Shown: positions 20,885 through 29,388 of the stretch, piece by piece
How positions within the stretch are numbered: the first letter of the stretch is position 1
Layout: every line of letters starts with the position of its first letter
NCBI RefSeq assembly: GCF_020866965.1
Contig: NZ_JAJATX010000012.1
Coordinates: 1-64,000 of the forward strand
Direction: 5' to 3'
Length of the DNA stretch: 64,000 nt
Source: Microvirga roseola
GTDB lineage: Bacteria > Pseudomonadota > Alphaproteobacteria > Rhizobiales > Beijerinckiaceae
Position numbers and translations under genes: made by a program
The notes under the pieces: model-generated
What the model was told of the DNA's origin: nothing
The model's input: the letters and a program-made list of their open reading frames with translations, nothing else
Database searches by the model: none

Positions 20885-21005
20885 GCCCCTGCGACGATCG
20901 AAGGCCCTCAGGAGCGATAGCCGGTCGCAGCGTTGAACAGCACCGCTGATATCCAGTAGCATCGCGCAAGGTTCGGGAAGAGAATCGCGAGAGCGGAGGG
21001 AAGCC

Positions 21006-22070
21006 ATGGCGCGAAAGGCCTTTATCATCGGCGGGACAGGGCAGATCGGCTGCGCCATTGCCGCGAACCTTCTGGAGAATGGCTGGAGGGTCACCGCTTC
21101 CCACAGAGGGCACCGGGCGCCGCCATCCGAGCTAATTGAGCGGGGCCTGGAGGTCGTGACCCTGGACAGGCAGGATTCCGCCGCCATCGCCTCAGCCTTA
21201 GGCTCCGGAGCCGATGCGCTGATCGACACGGTCGCCTTCGACGAGACCCATGCCCGACAGCTCTTGGAAGTGGAGACTTCCGTCGGCACCCTTCTCGTGA
21301 TCTCCTCGGCCAGCGTCTACAGGGACGAGGCCGGGCGCACCCTCGAAGAATCGATGCAAACCGGCTTTCCGGAATTCGACGAGCTCATCACGGAAAGGCA
21401 AGCAACGGTCGATCCGGGACCGGGGACCTACTCGACGCGCAAAATGGCGCTGGAGACGACACTGCAGGAGCAGGCCGGATGTCCGGTCACCGTGCTGCGG
21501 CCATGTGCGATCCACGGACCCGGATCCCAGCACCCGCGCGAATGGTGGTTCGTCAAACGAATGCTCGACGGACGAGATTCGATCCCGCTGGCTTACCAAG
21601 GCCGCAGCCGCTTCCACACATCTTCTGTCAGGAACATCGCAGAGCTGACCCGTATCTGTCTGGATAATCCTGGAAGCCGCACCTTGAACATCGGAGATCC
21701 CGATCCGCCCGATGTTGCTGCGATCGGGCAGGCTATCGCCCGTTACATGAACTATCAGGGCAAGTTCATCAGAATCAGTGACGATGACGCTTACCCGCCA
21801 CGCGTGGGGACCACTCCCTGGTCCTGTCCCCGCCCCTTTCTGATCGACATGGCGGCTGCATCAGAGATCGGATACCGTCCGGTTGCCACCTACGAGGACT
21901 CGGTTCTGGAAACCTGCCGCTGGCTTTCCGAGGTGGCGAAAACTGCTCCCTGGCGGGAGCTCTTTCCCGTTCTCGCAGGGTACCCGCGTGATCTCTTCGA
22001 CTATGCCGCTGAGGACGATTTCCTTAATTGTAACAATAATTTGACAGTTTCCGTGAGGACCCAGTCCTGA
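21006..22070 (+). CDS. NAD-dependent epimerase/dehydratase (extended SDR) family protein
   Basis: 354-residue Rossmann-fold protein. The dinucleotide motif GGTGQIG is at residues 9-15, the catalytic YxxxK is at about 142-146 (YSTRK), and the serine-rich strand LLVISSASVYRDEAG precedes it. The substrate is probably a nucleotide sugar or similar, but cannot be told. Its length fits extended SDRs (about 310-360). It follows the DUF255 gene by 121 bp, where no clear terminator is seen, so the two may be co-transcribed. It is not usually part of the mnmE-rho neighbourhood. Confidence 0.85.
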   Translation: MARKAFIIGGTGQIGCAIAANLLENGWRVTASHRGHRAPPSELIERGLEVVTLDRQDSAAIASALGSGADALIDTVAFDETHARQLLEVETSVGTLLVISSASVYRDEAGRTLEESMQTGFPEFDELITERQATVDPGPGTYSTRKMALETTLQEQAGCPVTVLRPCAIHGPGSQHPREWWFVKRMLDGRDSIPLAYQGRSRFHTSSVRNIAELTRICLDNPGSRTLNIGDPDPPDVAAIGQAIARYMNYQGKFIRISDDDAYPPRVGTTPWSCPRPFLIDMAAASEIGYRPVATYEDSVLETCRWLSEVAKTAPWRELFPVLAGYPRDLFDYAAEDDFLNCNNNLTVSVRTQS

Positions 22071-22137
22071 ATCCTTAAGGAACTGCAGCGATACAATAGG
22101 AATTGACGCTCGCCTGACAGAAACCACAGGAGCGGCA

Positions 22138-22236
22138 ATGTTCTTCTTCTTCTCGAATCGCCTCGGTTGCGGAGCCTCGCTCCTGGTTTCCGCCGTTGTA
22201 ACCCTCGTCATCCTGTTCTTGTTGGGCGTCCTCTGA
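22138..22236 (+). CDS. Small hydrophobic membrane peptide (32 residues)
   Basis: The 32-codon frame encodes MFFFFSNRLGCGAS... and continues as a single hydrophobic helix (LLVSAVVTLVILFLLGVL) to the end. The ATG is preceded by AGGAG at 6-base spacing (ACAGGAGCGGCAATG), which supports translation. A short charged/polar N-terminal part (SNR) and one TM segment suggest an inner-membrane micropeptide. It lies between the epimerase gene and a bidirectional terminator. I recall similar short FFSNRLGC-type proteins in Hyphomicrobiales, but that is untested. Confidence 0.6.
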   Translation: MFFFFSNRLGCGASLLVSAVVTLVILFLLGVL

Positions 22237-22239
22237 CGG

Positions 22240-22276
22240 ACAAAAGAAAACCCCACCCTCCGGCCGGAGGATGGGG
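22240..22276. terminator. Rho-independent terminator after rho (bidirectional)
   Basis: The hairpin CCCCACCCTCCGG/CCGGAGGATGGGG at 22251-22276 has a single mismatch. On the minus strand it is followed by TTTTCTTTTG, a typical terminator for the rho transcript. On the plus strand it is followed by CAAAATTT, so it is weaker for the small peptide gene. Confidence 0.85.
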
Positions 22277-22303
22277 CAAAATTTCCAAGCCGGACGCTTC
22301 GGC

Positions 22304-23569
22304 TCAGGTGTTCATCGAGTCGAAGAACTCGCCGTTCGACTTGGTCTGACGCAGCTTGTCGAGCAGGAACTCGATCGCGTCCACCGTGCCCATCGGGTTG
22401 AGGATGCGGCGCAGCACGTACATCTTCTTGAGCGTATCGCTCGGTACCAGCAATTCCTCCTTGCGGGTGCCGGATCGGGTGATGTCGATGGCCGGGAAGG
22501 TGCGCTTGTCGGAAACCTTGCGGTCGAGAATGATTTCCGAGTTGCCGGTGCCCTTGAACTCCTCGAAGATCACCTCGTCCATGCGCGACCCGGTATCGAT
22601 CAGAGCCGTCGCGATGATGGTGAGCGAGCCGCCCTCCTCGATGTTGCGCGCAGCACCGAAGAAGCGCTTGGGACGCTGCAGGGCGTTGGCGTCAACGCCG
22701 CCGGTGAGCACCTTGCCCGAGGACGGAACGACCGTGTTGTAGGCGCGGCCGAGGCGCGTGATCGAATCGAGCAGAATGACCACGTCGCGGCCATGCTCCA
22801 CCAAGCGCTTGGCCTTCTCGATCACCATCTCGGCCACCTGCACGTGGCGGGTCGCCGGCTCGTCGAAGGTGGAGGCCACGACCTCGCCCTTCACGGAGCG
22901 CTGCATGTCGGTCACCTCTTCCGGGCGCTCGTCGATGAGCAGCACGATAAGGTAGCACTCGGGGTGATTCGTGGTGATCGACTGCGCCACGTTCTGCATC
23001 AGCACCGTCTTGCCGGTACGCGGCGGCGCGACGATCAGCGCACGCTGGCCCTTACCGATGGGAGAAACGATGTCGATGATGCGCGACGAGAAATCCTTGC
23101 GCGTCGGATCGTCGATCTCGAGCTTGAAGCGCTCGTGCGGGAAGAGCGGCGTCAGGTTGTCGAAGTGAACCTTGTGCCGGATCTTCTCCGGATCCTCGAA
23201 GTTGATGGTGTTCACCTTCAGGAGAGCGAAGTAGCGCTCGCCCTCCTTCGGTCCGCGGATCGGGCCGTCCACCGTGTCGCCGGTGCGCAGGCCGAAGCGA
23301 CGGATCTGGCTGGGGCTGACATAGATGTCGTCGGGACCGGGCAGGTAATTCGAATCGGCTGAGCGCAGAAATCCGAAGCCGTCCTGCAGCACCTCGACGA
23401 CGCCCGCGCCGATGATCTCGACCTCGCGCGCCGCCAGCTGCTTGAGGATGGCGAACATGAGCTCCTGCTTACGCATCGTGCTCGCGTTCTCGACCTCGAG
23501 CTCCTCGGCGAAGGCGATGAGTTCGGTGGGTGTCTTGGATTTCAGATCTTGAAGCTTGATTTCCCTCAT
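22304..23569 (-). CDS. rho: Transcription termination factor Rho
   Basis: 421-residue hexameric RNA helicase. It has the N-terminal Rho domain from [17 protein letters not shown], then an RNA-binding cold-shock-like domain with [25 protein letters not shown]. The ATPase domain has Walker A PPRTGKTV and the RNA-contact segment [15 protein letters not shown]. The ATG at 23569 is chosen; a codon 9 bp upstream is also open. A 253-bp non-coding stretch lies upstream, large enough for the rho leader, which in other bacteria mediates autogenous control. It sits downstream of hemJ in the order hemE-hemJ-rho. Confidence 0.97.
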   Translation of the reverse strand: MREIKLQDLKSKTPTELIAFAEELEVENASTMRKQELMFAILKQLAAREVEIIGAGVVEVLQDGFGFLRSADSNYLPGPDDIYVSPSQIRRFGLRTGDTVDGPIRGPKEGERYFALLKVNTINFEDPEKIRHKVHFDNLTPLFPHERFKLEIDDPTRKDFSSRIIDIVSPIGKGQRALIVAPPRTGKTVLMQNVAQSITTNHPECYLIVLLIDERPEEVTDMQRSVKGEVVASTFDEPATRHVQVAEMVIEKAKRLVEHGRDVVILLDSITRLGRAYNTVVPSSGKVLTGGVDANALQRPKRFFGAARNIEEGGSLTIIATALIDTGSRMDEVIFEEFKGTGNSEIILDRKVSDKRTFPAIDITRSGTRKEELLVPSDTLKKMYVLRRILNPMGTVDAIEFLLDKLRQTKSNGEFFDSMNT

Positions 23570-23721
23570 CGGGAACACTCTCGGGATTTTTCCGCGGGCA
23601 GGTTGCCTGAACGCGTGGGAGATGGGGGGAACGTCGACAGGGCCGCCCAGTTCACGAACCGTGACTTTTGAAGGCCTTTCGGCCCCACGCAGCGCAACCT
23701 GTCCTTTAGGAAGAGGATTCT

Positions 23722-23750
23722 CTTTTACCGCGTCGTGCGGCGAATCTCAA
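23722..23750 (-). promoter_or_regulatory. Candidate sigma70-type promoter for rho
   Basis: On the minus strand TTGAGA (5/6 to TTGACA) is separated by exactly 17 bases from TAAAAG (a 4/6 -10). This would give a leader of about 145 nt before the rho start codon. The -10 is weak, so this is a modest call. Confidence 0.4.
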
Positions 23751-23822
23751 GTGTTCTTTAACAACCCGAATCGGGAGATGTCATCCCGGCAGTTCGCTGG
23801 ACCGGGAACGACATGTCGCGCA

Positions 23823-24248
23823 TCAAAACGGCTTCACGATCACCAGGATCACGATGCCGATCATCAGCACCGTCGGGACCTCGTTGAGAATGCGATAATA
23901 TTTCGCGGGTCGCGTGTTCTTGTCCGCGGCGAATTCCTTAAGCCGGCGGACATAAACGCCATGGACCGCCGACATGATCACGACGAGCGCCACCTTCGCG
24001 TGGAGCCAGCCGGAGAGATACCAGCCGCCGTCCCAGACGAGATAGAGGCCGATCAGCCAGGTGGCGATCATGGCCGGGTTGATGATGGCCTTGAGAAGCC
24101 GCCTTTCCATGATCTTGAAGGTCTCGGACTGGATCGAGCCCTTCGGTGCATCGCAGTGATAGACGAAGAGGCGGGGGAGATAGAGCATTCCCGCCATCCA
24201 GGCGATGATCGCGATGACGTGAAGCGCCTTGAGCCACAGATACAGCAT
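23823..24248 (-). CDS. hemJ: Protoporphyrinogen IX oxidase HemJ
   Basis: 141-residue integral membrane protein with four predicted TM helices, catalysing oxidation of protoporphyrinogen IX in haem synthesis. Family landmarks are the N-terminal LWLKALHVIAIIAWMAGMLYLPRLFVYH with its conserved His, and W-x-L-x-G-W-L-H-A-K in the third helix region (YLSGWLHAKVALV). It lies 3 bp after hemE and is presumably co-transcribed with it, giving two haem-pathway genes beside the origin. Confidence 0.93.
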   Translation of the reverse strand: MLYLWLKALHVIAIIAWMAGMLYLPRLFVYHCDAPKGSIQSETFKIMERRLLKAIINPAMIATWLIGLYLVWDGGWYLSGWLHAKVALVVIMSAVHGVYVRRLKEFAADKNTRPAKYYRILNEVPTVLMIGIVILVIVKPF

Positions 24249-24251
24249 TCC

Positions 24252-25289
24252 TCAGGCTCTCCGTACCCGGGCGATCATCTGTTCGACGTGCTCGATCGGC
24301 GTTTCCGGCAGGATGCCGTGACCGAGATTGAAGATGTGCGGACGGCCGCGCACCGCATCCAGGACGCGGTCGACGCCCTGCTCCAGAGCCTCGCCGCCGG
24401 CGATCAGCGCAAGCGGGTCGAGATTGCCCTGGGTCGCCACGTGGCCCGGCAGGGTCGGCAGAACCTTCGCGGGATCGAGCGTCCAGTCGAGAGCAAGCGC
24501 ATCGCCGATCCCGGCCTGCGCGAAGCGCTGGAGATTGGCCCCGCCTCCCCTGACGAAGACGATGACCTTGGCGTCCGGCCGGGCGGCCTTCAATCCTTCG
24601 ACCATGCGGCGGATCGGGTTCAACGACAGCCGGTCGAAAAGCGCGGGCGGCAGGGCCGAGCCGAAGCTCTCGAAGATCTGCACCGCTTCCGCGCCCGCGT
24701 CGATCTGGCGGATGAGGTAGGCGGTGGAGGCCTGCACCAGCCTATCGATGAGGGCATCCATGAAAGCCGGGTCGCGATAGGCGGTCAGCCGGGCCGGCGC
24801 CTGATCCGGGGTGCCCTTGCCGGCGATCATGTAGCTCGCCACCGTCCAGGGCGCGCCGCAGAAGCCGAGAAGCGTGGTCTCCTTCGGCAGCGACTGTCTC
24901 AAACGATCCAGGGTTTCGAAGACCGGTTCGAGCCGCTCCAGCGGCAGCTCCTCGGCAAGCCTCGAAAAATCCTTCGCCTCGGTGATGGGATCGAGCTTCG
25001 GCCCCTCGTTCTCCACGAAGCGTACGTCCTGGCCGAGCGCATGGGGGATCACGAGGATGTCGGAGAACAGGATCGAGGCGTCGAAGCCGAAGCGGCGGAT
25101 CGGCTGGAGGGTCACCTCCTCGGCAAGCTTCGGATTGTAGCAGAGATCCAGGAAGGATCCGGCCTCCTTCCGGGTCTCCCGGTATTCCGGCAGATAGCGG
25201 CCTGCCTGGCGCATGATCCAGATCGGCAGAGGCCAGACCGGTTCGCCGTTCAGCACGCGTAGGACAGCTTTGGTGGGACGCTCGCTCAC
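24252..25289 (-). CDS. hemE: Uroporphyrinogen decarboxylase
   Basis: 345-residue enzyme that decarboxylates uroporphyrinogen III to coproporphyrinogen III. The signature [17 protein letters not shown] is near the N-terminus and [17 protein letters not shown] in the middle. The catalytic Asp is in the [18 protein letters not shown] segment. Its 5' end borders the putative replication origin, the same position hemE has in Caulobacter and Hyphomicrobiales, so its promoter overlaps the origin region. Confidence 0.97.
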   Translation of the reverse strand: MSERPTKAVLRVLNGEPVWPLPIWIMRQAGRYLPEYRETRKEAGSFLDLCYNPKLAEEVTLQPIRRFGFDASILFSDILVIPHALGQDVRFVENEGPKLDPITEAKDFSRLAEELPLERLEPVFETLDRLRQSLPKETTLLGFCGAPWTVASYMIAGKGTPDQAPARLTAYRDPAFMDALIDRLVQASTAYLIRQIDAGAEAVQIFESFGSALPPALFDRLSLNPIRRMVEGLKAARPDAKVIVFVRGGGANLQRFAQAGIGDALALDWTLDPAKVLPTLPGHVATQGNLDPLALIAGGEALEQGVDRVLDAVRGRPHIFNLGHGILPETPIEHVEQMIARVRRA

Positions 25290-25400
25290 AGGCCCTCTCT
25301 TAAAAGATAAATTCTTGAATCAAAGAATCTGTTGTTTCTCTTGGGCCGTGAATCGCAAAGCCGCAACCCCGTCCACAACCGGTCCACATCGCGGGAGGCG

Positions 25401-25416
25401 TTAACCCTTCGTTAAC
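25401..25416. promoter_or_regulatory. CtrA-binding box 1
   Basis: TTAACCCTTCGTTAAC is an exact match to TTAA-N7-TTAAC, the binding site of the cell-cycle regulator CtrA, which represses initiation at alphaproteobacterial origins. Confidence 0.8.
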
Positions 25417-25452
25417 GGATGGGGCAGGCCTGCCGCATTCCTTTCCGAATTC

Positions 25453-25484
25453 TTAAAGCTTAACAACCCGTTAAGAAGTGTTAA
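25453..25484. promoter_or_regulatory. CtrA-binding box 2 with extra TTAA half-sites
   Basis: TTAACAACCCGTTAA (25460-25474) is an exact TTAA-N7-TTAA. Additional TTAA half-sites lie at 25453 and 25481; the latter is spaced by 6 rather than 7 from the preceding half. Four half-sites in 32 bp suggest a clustered CtrA platform. Confidence 0.75.
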
Positions 25485-25627
25485 CGAAACCTGAATCGAA
25501 AAGACCGGGGTGATTCGTGCCGGATTCTCCCAATTCGAGGGTCCCGGCATCCCACACGGGTCAGCGCTGTTGATGAAAGTTCGGGAATCCCACAGGCCCC
25601 CGCACTGGACCTCGCCGACACACCGCT

Positions 25628-25636
25628 CTATCCACA
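25628..25636 (+). promoter_or_regulatory. DnaA-box-like site
   Basis: CTATCCACA differs from the consensus TTATCCACA at one position. It lies 31 bp upstream of the PpsR-like start codon at the right edge of the putative origin. Confidence 0.6.
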
Positions 25637-25667
25637 TCTATCGACTCCTCATCCGGGAGGCCTGTTC

Positions 25668-26498
25668 ATGGGGCGCAGCTACTTTCACCTTCACCTCGTC
25701 TCGGACTCGACGGGCGAGACTCTGATCACCGTCGCCCGCGCCGTGGTCGCTCAATACGAGGGCGTCGCCGCCATCGAGCATGTTTATCCGCTCGTGCGCT
25801 CCACCACCCAGCTGGAGCGGGTGATCACGGAAATCGAGACCGCGCCGGGCATCGTGCTCTACACCCTGGTGGAGCGGGATCTCGCGGAGCGGCTCGAAGA
25901 GGTCTGCCGCAATACCGGCTCGCCCCATCTCTCCGTGCTCGAGCCGGTGCATTCCCTGCTCTCCTCCTATCTCGGCACCCACTCCAATGCGCGGCCCGGC
26001 GCACAGCACATGCTGAATGCGGATTACTTCAAGCGCATCGACGCCATGAACTTCACCCTCCTCCATGACGATGGGCACCTGCCCCACGACATGGACGATG
26101 CCGACGTGATTCTTGTGGGCGTCAGCCGCACCTCCAAGACCCCGACCGCGATCTATCTCGCCAATCGCGGCCTGAAGACGGCCAACATTCCCCTCGTGCC
26201 GGGCGTTCCGCCGCCGCCGGTCCTGGAAAATGCGCGCAAGGCCCTGATCGTCGGCCTCGTGGCGACTCCGGAACGGATCGTTCAGATCCGGCAGAACCGT
26301 CTGCTCAGTCTCAGGGCCGACGACGATACGTCCTATGTGGACAAGGAGGCGGTGGCGGAGGAGATCGCTGCCTCGCGGCGGCTTTTCGCCCGCAACGGCT
26401 GGCCGACGATCGACGTGACCCGCCGATCGATCGAGGAGACTGCCGCCGCGATCATCGACCTTTATCGCGACCACCGCCTGCGTTTCATCGCGGAATAG
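25668..26498 (+). CDS. Pyruvate, phosphate/water dikinase regulatory protein (DUF299, PpsR/RP001)
   Basis: 276-residue bifunctional kinase/pyrophosphorylase of the DUF299 family, which switches PEP-forming dikinases on and off by Thr (de)phosphorylation. Landmarks are the N-terminal [13 protein letters not shown], a P-loop-like [18 protein letters not shown] near residues 150-167, and a C-terminal [12 protein letters not shown] segment. The target (PpdK or PpsA) is not in the window. GGGAGG lies 7 bases before the ATG. It is the first rightward gene from oriC and begins the run ppsR-maf-aroE-coaE-dnaQ. Confidence 0.94.
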   Translation: MGRSYFHLHLVSDSTGETLITVARAVVAQYEGVAAIEHVYPLVRSTTQLERVITEIETAPGIVLYTLVERDLAERLEEVCRNTGSPHLSVLEPVHSLLSSYLGTHSNARPGAQHMLNADYFKRIDAMNFTLLHDDGHLPHDMDDADVILVGVSRTSKTPTAIYLANRGLKTANIPLVPGVPPPPVLENARKALIVGLVATPERIVQIRQNRLLSLRADDDTSYVDKEAVAEEIAASRRLFARNGWPTIDVTRRSIEETAAAIIDLYRDHRLRFIAE

Positions 26499-26502
26499 CG
26501 CC

Positions 26503-27120
26503 ATGCCCGCCCTCTGGATCCAGCCGGAAAAACTCCTCCTCGCCTCCACCAGCGCCACCCGGCTCGCGCTGCTGGTAAGCGCAGGCCTGCCGGTGGAGAC
26601 GCAAGGCTCCGGCGTCGACGAGCGGGTTGTCGAGGAAGCGGCGCGGGCGGAAGCGCTCGATCCGCCCGCGCTGGCCGCGCGCCTTGCGGCCGAAAAGGCC
26701 CTGGCGGTGAGCCGCCGTCATCCGGAGCGGATCGTGCTCGGGGCCGATCAGGTGCTCGAATGCGAGGGCGAGGTCTTCCACAAACCTGAGAGCCGGGAGG
26801 CCGCGCAGGCGCATTTGCGAAGACTTTCGGGTCGCACCCATGTGCTTCATTCCGCCGGAGCGCTCGCTCTCGGAGGGCAGGTGGTCGCGCCCTTTTGCAG
26901 CAAGGCCAGCCTCGGCATGCGCGCTTTGACGGATGATGCCATTGCGCTCTACCTCGATCTGGCGGGGCCGGATGTCCTGCAGAGCGCTGGAGTCTACCAG
27001 CTGGAAGGCCTCGGCGTTCATCTTTTCGAAAAGGTCGAGGGCGACCATTCCACCGTTCTGGGCTTGCCTCTCATCCCGCTCCTCTCCGCCCTGCGCCGCC
27101 TCGGCTGCCTCGCGTTCTGA
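26503..27120 (+). CDS. Maf-family nucleotide pyrophosphatase
   Basis: 205-residue Maf/Ham1-fold house-cleaning phosphatase that hydrolyses certain NTPs. The N-terminal LLASTSATRLALLVSAGLPVE replaces the usual S-x-S-P-R-R with S-T-S-A-T-R, as seen in the alphaproteobacterial Maf-like paralogue. The Asp-bearing IVLGADQVLE and VYQLEGLGVHLFEKVEGDHSTVLGLP motifs are intact. It starts 4 bp after the PpsR-like stop and precedes aroE by 12 bp. Substrate specificity within Maf enzymes is not determinable here. Confidence 0.9.
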   Translation: MPALWIQPEKLLLASTSATRLALLVSAGLPVETQGSGVDERVVEEAARAEALDPPALAARLAAEKALAVSRRHPERIVLGADQVLECEGEVFHKPESREAAQAHLRRLSGRTHVLHSAGALALGGQVVAPFCSKASLGMRALTDDAIALYLDLAGPDVLQSAGVYQLEGLGVHLFEKVEGDHSTVLGLPLIPLLSALRRLGCLAF

Positions 27121-27132
27121 AGGATCAGATCC

Positions 27133-27978
27133 ATGACGAAGGCCTTCGTCGTCGGCCACCCCATCAAGCATTCCCGCTCGCCGCTGATCCACGGCTACTG
27201 GCTGCAAGTTCATGATCTCGACGGCTCATACGAGCGCATCGACGTGGAGCCTGTGAACTTCGGGGATTTTCTCAGGAGCTTTGGTGAGCGGGGTTATACC
27301 GGCGGCAACGTCACGATCCCGCACAAGGAGGCGGCCTTCGCAGGCGTCGACCGCAGGACGGAGCGCGCCGAGCGCCTGGGAGCCGTCAACACGCTCTGGA
27401 TCCAGGACGGGCTTCTCTGGGGCGACAACACCGACGTGCTCGGCTTCATAGTCCATCTCGACCAGAGCCTGGGGACAGGCTGGGAGCAATCGGTGGACAA
27501 TGTTATGGTTTTAGGCGCGGGCGGCGCAGCGCGCGCGGTCGTTGCCGGGCTCCAGGATCGTCCACTCGGCCGCATCCTCGTCGCGAACCGCACCCTGTCG
27601 AAGGCGGAAAGCCTCGTTCATGATCTCGAAGGCGGCGCGGTCAGGCTGGAAGCCATGGATTGGGATCGGATCGGCGAGGCCCTCGCCGGGTGCCAGCTCG
27701 TCGTCAACACGACCTCGCTCGGCATGGCGGGCCAGCCGCCGCTTTCCATCGATCTCCACACCATGCCCGACGATGCTGCCGTCGCAGACATCGTCTATGT
27801 GCCGTTGAAGACCCCCCTCCTCGCGGCGGCCGAGGCGCGCGGTTTGAGGACCGTCGACGGTCTCGGCATGCTGCTTCATCAGGCCGCACCCGGGTTCGAA
27901 CGCTGGTTCGGCGTGAGGCCGCAAGTCACACCGGAACTGCGCGCGCTCATCGTCGCCGATATCGAGGGGCGGATATGA
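27133..27978 (+). CDS. aroE: Shikimate dehydrogenase
   Basis: 281-residue NADP-dependent enzyme converting 3-dehydroshikimate to shikimate in aromatic amino-acid synthesis. The shikimate-binding site GHPIKHSRSPLIHGYW is at residues 9-24, with catalytic Lys in NVTIPHKEAAF and Asp in GDNTDVLGF. The NADP motif GAGGAARAV lies near 128-136. Its stop overlaps the coaE start (ATGA). Confidence 0.96.
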   Translation: MTKAFVVGHPIKHSRSPLIHGYWLQVHDLDGSYERIDVEPVNFGDFLRSFGERGYTGGNVTIPHKEAAFAGVDRRTERAERLGAVNTLWIQDGLLWGDNTDVLGFIVHLDQSLGTGWEQSVDNVMVLGAGGAARAVVAGLQDRPLGRILVANRTLSKAESLVHDLEGGAVRLEAMDWDRIGEALAGCQLVVNTTSLGMAGQPPLSIDLHTMPDDAAVADIVYVPLKTPLLAAAEARGLRTVDGLGMLLHQAAPGFERWFGVRPQVTPELRALIVADIEGRI

Positions 27979-28613
27979 CCTTCGTGCTCGGCCTCACCGG
28001 CTCCATCGGCATGGGAAAATCGGCCACGGCCGATATTTTCCGCCGTCTCGGTGTGCCCGTTCATGATGCGGATGCATCCGTTCACGCCCTCTATCGCGGA
28101 CGCGCCGCGCCGCTGATCGAGAGGGCTTTTCCCGGTACCGTGAGCGACGGCACCGTCGACCGCGCCAGGCTCGGCGCGGCGGTTCTCGGCGATCCGGAGA
28201 AGATCCGGCAGCTGGAGGCCATCGTCCATCCGCTCGTGCGGGCGGAGGAGGAAAAGTTTCTCGAAAGCGTCTCCGCTCTCGCACCGGTCGCGGTTCTCGA
28301 CATTCCCCTTCTCCTCGAAACCGGTGGCGAGCGCCGCTGCGACGCGGTTCTCGTCGTCACCGCTCCGGCCGACGTCCAGCGCTCCCGCGTTCTCGCGCGG
28401 CCCGGCATGACGGAGGAGAAATTCACCGTCATCCTCGATAAGCAGATGCCAGATGCCGAAAAGCGGGCTCGTTCCCATTTCCTCGTGGATACGAGCTGGG
28501 GCTTTGCTTCCGCCGAGGCCCAGGTGCGGTCTATCCTGGCGTGCCTCGCCGGCAGGCCAGGGCGGGTTCGATCCTCAAGAAGAGAAGAAAAGAATGTCGG
28601 CGCTGTTGCGTGA
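27975..28613 (+). CDS. coaE: Dephospho-CoA kinase
   Basis: 212-residue P-loop kinase for the last step of coenzyme A synthesis. Walker A is GSIGMGKS at residues 9-16, and the family segments HDADASVHALYRG and VLDIPLLLETGGE follow. The ATG at 27975 overlaps the aroE stop by 4 bp; longer in-frame extensions inside aroE are rejected. The last 20 bp overlap dnaQ. CoA synthesis is completed in this window by coaA at 35670. Confidence 0.95.
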   Translation: MTFVLGLTGSIGMGKSATADIFRRLGVPVHDADASVHALYRGRAAPLIERAFPGTVSDGTVDRARLGAAVLGDPEKIRQLEAIVHPLVRAEEEKFLESVSALAPVAVLDIPLLLETGGERRCDAVLVVTAPADVQRSRVLARPGMTEEKFTVILDKQMPDAEKRARSHFLVDTSWGFASAEAQVRSILACLAGRPGRVRSSRREEKNVGAVA

Positions 28614-29328
28614 AATCGTCCTGGATACCGAAACCACCGGCACCGATCACGCCAAGGGCGACCGGGTGATCGAGATCGGCTGCGTCGAGCTTCTCAACCA
28701 CATCCCGACCGGGCGGAACTATCACGTCTACATCAATCCCGAATGCCAGGTCTCCGCAGGCGCCTTCGCGGTTCACGGGCTCTCCAACGAGTTCCTGGCC
28801 GACAAGCCGGTCTTCGCGGCCATCGCGCATGAGTTCGTGGACTTCATCGGGGACGCGCGGCTCGTCATCCACAACGCGGCCTTCGATATCGGCTTCCTCA
28901 ATGCAGAGTTCGGCCGCACCGGGCACAAGGTCATCGATCTTGCCGTGGTGGTCGATACGCTCGCGCTCGCCCGTCGCAAGCATCCGGGAGCGGCCAACAA
29001 CCTCGACGCGCTCTGCTCGCGCTACGGGATTGACAATTCCAAGCGCACCAAGCACGGGGCGCTCCTCGACGCGGAGATCCTGGCCGAGGTCTATATCGAG
29101 TTGATCGGCGGACGGCAGGTGGGCTTCGACCTGTCGCTTCAGCCCAGCGCCGGAAGGGGCATCGCCCTAAATCGGAATGACGCGGCTGGCCGCGAAGCAA
29201 AGCCGCGGACCATGATCTCGCGCCTGACCGATGCCGAGCGCGAAGCTCACGCATCCTTCATCCAGTCCCTCGGCCCGAACTCGCTCTGGCGCGAGTATAT
29301 CGGGGAGAGCACCCCCGAGCAGGCCTGA
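28594..29328 (+). CDS. dnaQ: DNA polymerase III subunit epsilon
   Basis: 244-residue DEDD-family 3'-5' proofreading exonuclease. ExoI is IVLDTETTG near residues 8-16, ExoII is VIHNAAFDIGFLNAE, and ExoIII is HGALLDAEILAEVY with the HxxxxxD arrangement of the DEDDh class. A C-terminal tail with ERAHASF-like helices probably binds the alpha subunit. The start MSALLREIV (28594) follows AGAAGAAAAG and overlaps coaE by 20 bp. A strong terminator follows. Confidence 0.95.
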   Translation: MSALLREIVLDTETTGTDHAKGDRVIEIGCVELLNHIPTGRNYHVYINPECQVSAGAFAVHGLSNEFLADKPVFAAIAHEFVDFIGDARLVIHNAAFDIGFLNAEFGRTGHKVIDLAVVVDTLALARRKHPGAANNLDALCSRYGIDNSKRTKHGALLDAEILAEVYIELIGGRQVGFDLSLQPSAGRGIALNRNDAAGREAKPRTMISRLTDAEREAHASFIQSLGPNSLWREYIGESTPEQA

Positions 29329-29336
29329 ACGGAAAA

Positions 29337-29371
29337 CGCCCCGGTCTCAATGAGACCGGGGCGCTGTTTTT
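29337..29371. terminator. Rho-independent terminator between dnaQ and secB
   Basis: CGCCCCGGTCTCA and its exact complement TGAGACCGGGGCG form a long GC-rich hairpin. It is followed by CTGTTTTT on the plus strand and TTTTCC on the minus strand, so it can serve both convergent genes. Confidence 0.9.
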
Positions 29372-29388
29372 CCCAACCGAGATGTGGC

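Larger units (their letters stand above)
25290..25667. other. oriC: Putative chromosomal replication origin (oriC)
   Basis: 378 bp non-coding, between hemE and the RP001/PpsR homologue, the established position of Cori in Caulobacter and of oriC in relatives. The region is AT-richer than its surroundings. It contains two perfect CtrA boxes (25401-25415, 25460-25474), a DnaA-box-like CTATCCACA (25628-25636) and further TCCACA/TCCCACA motifs in the same orientation near 25371, 25381, 25550 and 25589. Seven GANTC methylation sites occur between 25317 and 25589. parS sites and parAB lie 8-12 kb to the left. Strand-skew analysis was not possible here, so this is a strong contextual call. Confidence 0.88.

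Noticed and set aside
22271..23362. 363-codon plus-strand frame opposite rho
   Set aside because: Shadow of rho, beginning inside the rho terminator; no family resemblance.
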